Source: an uncultured Clostridia bacterium (GTDB lineage Bacteria; Bacillota; Clostridia; Christensenellales; UBA1242). Taken from it: a stretch of 8,475 nt of DNA. This document shows positions 5,677-8,475 of this stretch, piece by piece. The stretch is from contig CANQBU010000051.1 of NCBI GenBank assembly GCA_947589615.1, forward strand, positions 1-8,475. Direction: 5' to 3'. The position numbers and the translations under genes were made by a program. Position 1 is the stretch's first letter, and the number at the start of each line of letters is the position of its first letter. Below the pieces are notes generated by a model that saw only the letters and a list, made by a program, of their open reading frames with translations, was not told the origin of the DNA and did no database searches.

Positions 5677-8475
5677 TTACGCCACTTCTTTTCTAGGTAT
5701 GATTGCACATTCAAGATATTTATTCAGTGCTTGGATTGAGGCCGGCATTGCTCCCGGCTCGTAAGGATTGCCATTACTATCGACACCAGAGCCATCCTTC
5801 CATTGAAAACCTGTGCGTTGTCCGTTTTCTGACGCATCCTTTGTAACAATAAGTGATTCCTTCAAGTTTTTAATATGATCATTATCATTTATATTTGAAT
5901 CGTTACGATATACTTTATGTATATGCCAAAGAACATGATCAGTATTTTTTATAAGATTGCCTTTTTCATCTAATCCTTTATATTCGCAAAGTAAACGAAT
6001 CTCTTCAGGATTATCAAATAGTTTACTCATATCTCGAGATGTATAATACCCCCCCCCAGTCATCTCGCCACCATCAAAATCAACTGTTTTGTCATAAGTC
6101 CATGCAGGCCAAAATCCTAAAAGTTTAAACACGACGGTAAGATCTCCGCCTTGTTCTTCATATTTTTCGCCATTCCAAAAATATGGCTTATTCGAAGGAG
6201 CACCGGTTGCATCAAATAATAGAGGGTTAACATAACGATATCTCATTGCTTTCATAACATCACTAAGTCCGTCATTAATTTTGCCAAACCACTCGGCATA
6301 TTTATCAAAAGTTTTATTAACAGCATCATAAGCAAAACCTTCGCTATAACCTTTATCCGTGCAAATCTTACTAAGAGTGTTGTAGCACAATGCATCATAG
6401 AAACCATTGAAGTAACAACTCATATTCGTTTTATTTTCCATTGTTATTGCCGAATTTGATTCTACAAACACTACATTTTCAAAGAAAACTTGGTCGCCGG
6501 GAAAGGACAATTGATAGCAAGTCCACGAAGCATATCTTATTACACTGTTTTTTATGTTGCTAAAACTTCCTATATTTTCTCGATTGCCATCTCCCACGGC
6601 ATCATCGTAGAAAGAATTTATCTTTGCCAGATATTGAATATCGCAATAATATGCATTGCCAATTCTAAACACCATTGCCTGATTTGCTCTCTTAATTTCC
6701 GATGTTGGATTTGAACCCATTAATACTAAATTATAAATGCCATAGAAAGCCGCGCCATTATGATATCCATATTTGCTTGGATCGGTATTTTCCAATAAGT
6801 AGGTATTCCTTGCCATTAAATTTATATGATACCCATTTCCAAAAATTGTTGTTTTGCTAAGTTTGTTTTCTCTGGATTTATCGGTAACAACACGGTCTAA
6901 GAATAAGTTACTATTTATATCATTCTTTTCCACCTCGCCTGGACCGTATAAGTCTGTGTGAAGCACTAGATTGTCGTTTTCGTAATATCCATCGGCATCA
7001 AAAACATTTACAAGTTTTTTATCAGCAGTGTCATTTAGTATATTAAAATTGAAATAACAGTTTTGTCCACCTACCACACCATCTCCAGCCACAGTTTTTA
7101 AGAATGCAAACGCATTTTCTGATGGCTCGACAATTATTTTTCCTTTTTTATCATCAGTAGGCTTTGCTATCTTTGTCCAATCTTCCAATTCATCGAAATT
7201 TCCAAAATAATCGTTATAAACATCAGACTCGGTAAGTCCACCAAAATTTCCAAAATATATTCTTGCATAGTCTTGTGCCTGCTCTGTATAAATGTCTACC
7301 CAGATGTAACCACCATTGTTTTTCCCGTTTTGTCCTGACACTATTTGACCGTTGACATCTTGCAAAACATATTCGCCATTATATTGAACAATCTTGTAGG
7401 TGTTTTCTCCAATTAAAACTGTATCCCCCATTTGTGAGGTTAAAATACCCTTATTATCATTCCCAACATAGCGATAAAAATTCCATGTGATTGTATCTAA
7501 AGATGCTTTTGTTCCACTAATGATATTGCTGAGAACTTTAAGAGGAATTTTGAAATAATCGACCACTTCTCCGTTATAATAACTATGTTTTGCGAATACA
7601 CGCACCTGTTGATAACCTTTGTGTATATCTTTATCTTTTCCACTATCAAAACTCATTGAGTCATTAACGAAAGTTATGCTTTGGATGTTGACTTTTACAA
7701 TTTGTAAAGAAATGTTAAGTTCGCCATGAACAAGAGAAATTGTTTGATTGAATTCGTTCCCGCTGAATGTAATAATAATTTCTTTATCAACTGCCGAATA
7801 ATCAACACGCCATCCTTCACCACCATTCAAATCTACTTTAAACAATTTTGCAAAATCTGAATTTGTCTTTGTGTCCCCAAGTCCGCCCAACAAATTTGTC
7901 GTATCAAAATTCAATTTCAGTGTGAGATTGTCTTGTATATTGCTTGGCAATTTGATTTGTAGGTTCTTGTTCTCTGCTACGCTTTCAACTTTCTCCAATG
8001 TTTGCAAATCCCCACCCGTGCGTGTAAATGATAGCTCAATGCTAAAATCTGCAAGGTATATTTTTTCAAGGTTAAAGGAAATTATAATGCCATCACACTC
8101 AAATGTTAGTTTGTATGTTGTTCTGGTATCTATTATTATCTTTGAGCCAGAGATTTCCTCCCAACTAGACTCGTTGATTTGATAATTTATTGGGCTAGCA
8201 ATTTTCTGCTGGTCTACACGCCCTTTTTCGACTTCCAATGTAAGTGAATCAAGAAGGGTTTTATAGGTTTCATTGGCTGAAATTGGTATATCAGAGCATG
8301 TTACATTTAAAAACTCCGCTTTTGCACTAACTTTAATCTTCAAATTATAAATTTTTGTTCCCACACTTAATTTTATTGAAATATTATCCTTTTCTTCACA
8401 AACCAATTTACTTGTCAATGTAATTATATTCCCTTCTCGTGTAACACCAACATGTGCATTTCCTTCAATTTTTAC
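5677..8475 (-). CDS. Large beta-rich, probably extracellular protein (3' portion)
   Basis: The frame is open from the right edge of the window to TAA at 5679-5677: 932 residues with the N-terminus missing. A TTG at 8418-8416 could be read as a start but has no ribosome site and the frame stays open beyond it, so the gene extends outside. The first ~310 residues are beta-strand-like and Asn/Ser/Thr-rich, resembling stacked Ig-like modules. Residues about 485-680 look like a right-handed beta helix: TTIFGNGYHINLMARN, FYGIYNLVLMG, MVFRIGNAYYCDI, FSNIKNSVIRYASW and VFFENVVFVESNSAITM recur at short intervals, as in pectate-lyase-like folds. The last ~250 residues are rich in Tyr, Trp and Asp/Asn/Gly, and no fold is recognised. 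There is no LPxTG, C-terminal membrane helix or S-layer repeat in the part seen, so the mode of attachment is unknown. Codons 807-809 form a run of nine Gs. No catalytic residues can be assigned; adhesion or glycan binding is only inference. Confidence 0.8.
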   Translation of the reverse strand, partial: VKIEGNAHVGVTREGNIITLTSKLVCEEKDNISIKLSVGTKIYNLKIKVSAKAEFLNVTCSDIPISANETYKTLLDSLTLEVEKGRVDQQKIASPINYQINESSWEEISGSKIIIDTRTTYKLTFECDGIIISFNLEKIYLADFSIELSFTRTGGDLQTLEKVESVAENKNLQIKLPSNIQDNLTLKLNFDTTNLLGGLGDTKTNSDFAKLFKVDLNGGEGWRVDYSAVDKEIIITFSGNEFNQTISLVHGELNISLQIVKVNIQSITFVNDSMSFDSGKDKDIHKGYQQVRVFAKHSYYNGEVVDYFKIPLKVLSNIISGTKASLDTITWNFYRYVGNDNKGILTSQMGDTVLIGENTYKIVQYNGEYVLQDVNGQIVSGQNGKNNGGYIWVDIYTEQAQDYARIYFGNFGGLTESDVYNDYFGNFDELEDWTKIAKPTDDKKGKIIVEPSENAFAFLKTVAGDGVVGGQNCYFNFNILNDTADKKLVNVFDADGYYENDNLVLHTDLYGPGEVEKNDINSNLFLDRVVTDKSRENKLSKTTIFGNGYHINLMARNTYLLENTDPSKYGYHNGAAFYGIYNLVLMGSNPTSEIKRANQAMVFRIGNAYYCDIQYLAKINSFYDDAVGDGNRENIGSFSNIKNSVIRYASWTCYQLSFPGDQVFFENVVFVESNSAITMENKTNMSCYFNGFYDALCYNTLSKICTDKGYSEGFAYDAVNKTFDKYAEWFGKINDGLSDVMKAMRYRYVNPLLFDATGAPSNKPYFWNGEKYEEQGGDLTVVFKLLGFWPAWTYDKTVDFDGGEMTGGGYYTSRDMSKLFDNPEEIRLLCEYKGLDEKGNLIKNTDHVLWHIHKVYRNDSNINDNDHIKNLKESLIVTKDASENGQRTGFQWKDGSGVDSNGNPYEPGAMPASIQALNKYLECAIIPRKEVA
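6049..6057 (-). repeat. Nine-G homopolymer within the surface-protein gene
   Basis: Nine consecutive Cs on the plus strand, read as GGG GGG GGG (three Gly) on the coding strand, 123 codons before the stop. Gain of one G would lead to TAA after eight codons (VLYISRYE), and loss of one to TGA within a similar distance. The tract stands out in such AT-rich sequence. It could be a slipped-strand hotspot or a spot prone to sequencing error. Confidence 0.9.

Noticed and set aside
5453..5764. 103-codon plus-strand frame in the gap between the operon and the surface-protein gene
   Set aside because: It begins in the operon promoter, runs through the terminator hairpin and then antisense to the C-terminus of the large gene. 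It has no ribosome binding site and a composition typical of translated AT-rich non-coding DNA.
7196..7257. Short repeat AAATTTCCAAAATA occurring twice in the surface-protein gene
   Set aside because: It encodes two GNF-type segments 48 bases apart and may be coincidence in AT-rich coding sequence. No further copies were found to support a repeat array.

Overview
The window is AT-rich. Its gene content (a Bacillota-type RuvX followed directly by a DUF1292/YrzB-type protein, a Pol I lacking proofreading motifs, GGAGG-type ribosome binding sites, sigma-A-like promoters, U-tailed hairpin terminators) points to a low-GC Bacillota bacterium, probably an uncultured Clostridia-like gut lineage. The lineage is inferred, not proven. 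The standard code fits: every stop seen is TAA or TAG, and Trp is encoded by TGG.

Layout, left to right. The 3' end of an unrecognised plus-strand gene (1-216) runs into a terminator. All other genes are on the minus strand and converge on it. The first is a 62-codon Lys/Ser/Asn-rich repeat protein (300-488) with its own promoter, a leader inverted repeat and a terminator. Next is a housekeeping block, transcribed right to left from a promoter at about 5431-5458: an E2/CAT-fold acyltransferase-like protein (4413-5402), a small three-helix membrane protein (4078-4380), polA (1570-4062), ruvX (1078-1500) and a DUF1292 protein (662-1075), closed by a hairpin at 566-592. ruvX also has its own strong promoter, placed so that the mRNA leader would be only about 9 nt. 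To the right lies the 3' part (5677-8475, at least 932 residues) of a very large, apparently extracellular protein with beta-rich and beta-helix-like regions. It is still open at the window edge and ends at a 14-bp terminator stem.

The housekeeping genes handle DNA repair and Okazaki-fragment processing (Pol I) and nucleic-acid or rRNA processing (RuvX/YqgF). The acyltransferase-like and membrane proteins are co-transcribed with them but have no evident functional link. The observations most worth following are: a nine-G homopolymer inside the surface-protein gene, where either a one-base gain or loss would truncate the product, a possible phase-variation switch; Glu in place of the catalytic His in the acyltransferase-like protein, which also carries a very Lys-rich tail; the small tandem-repeat basic protein; and the near-leaderless ruvX promoter. 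I saw no mobile element, CRISPR array, tRNA or rRNA. No gene-free stretch exceeds 300 bases; the longest is 5403-5676, which holds a promoter and a terminator and otherwise featureless AT-rich sequence.
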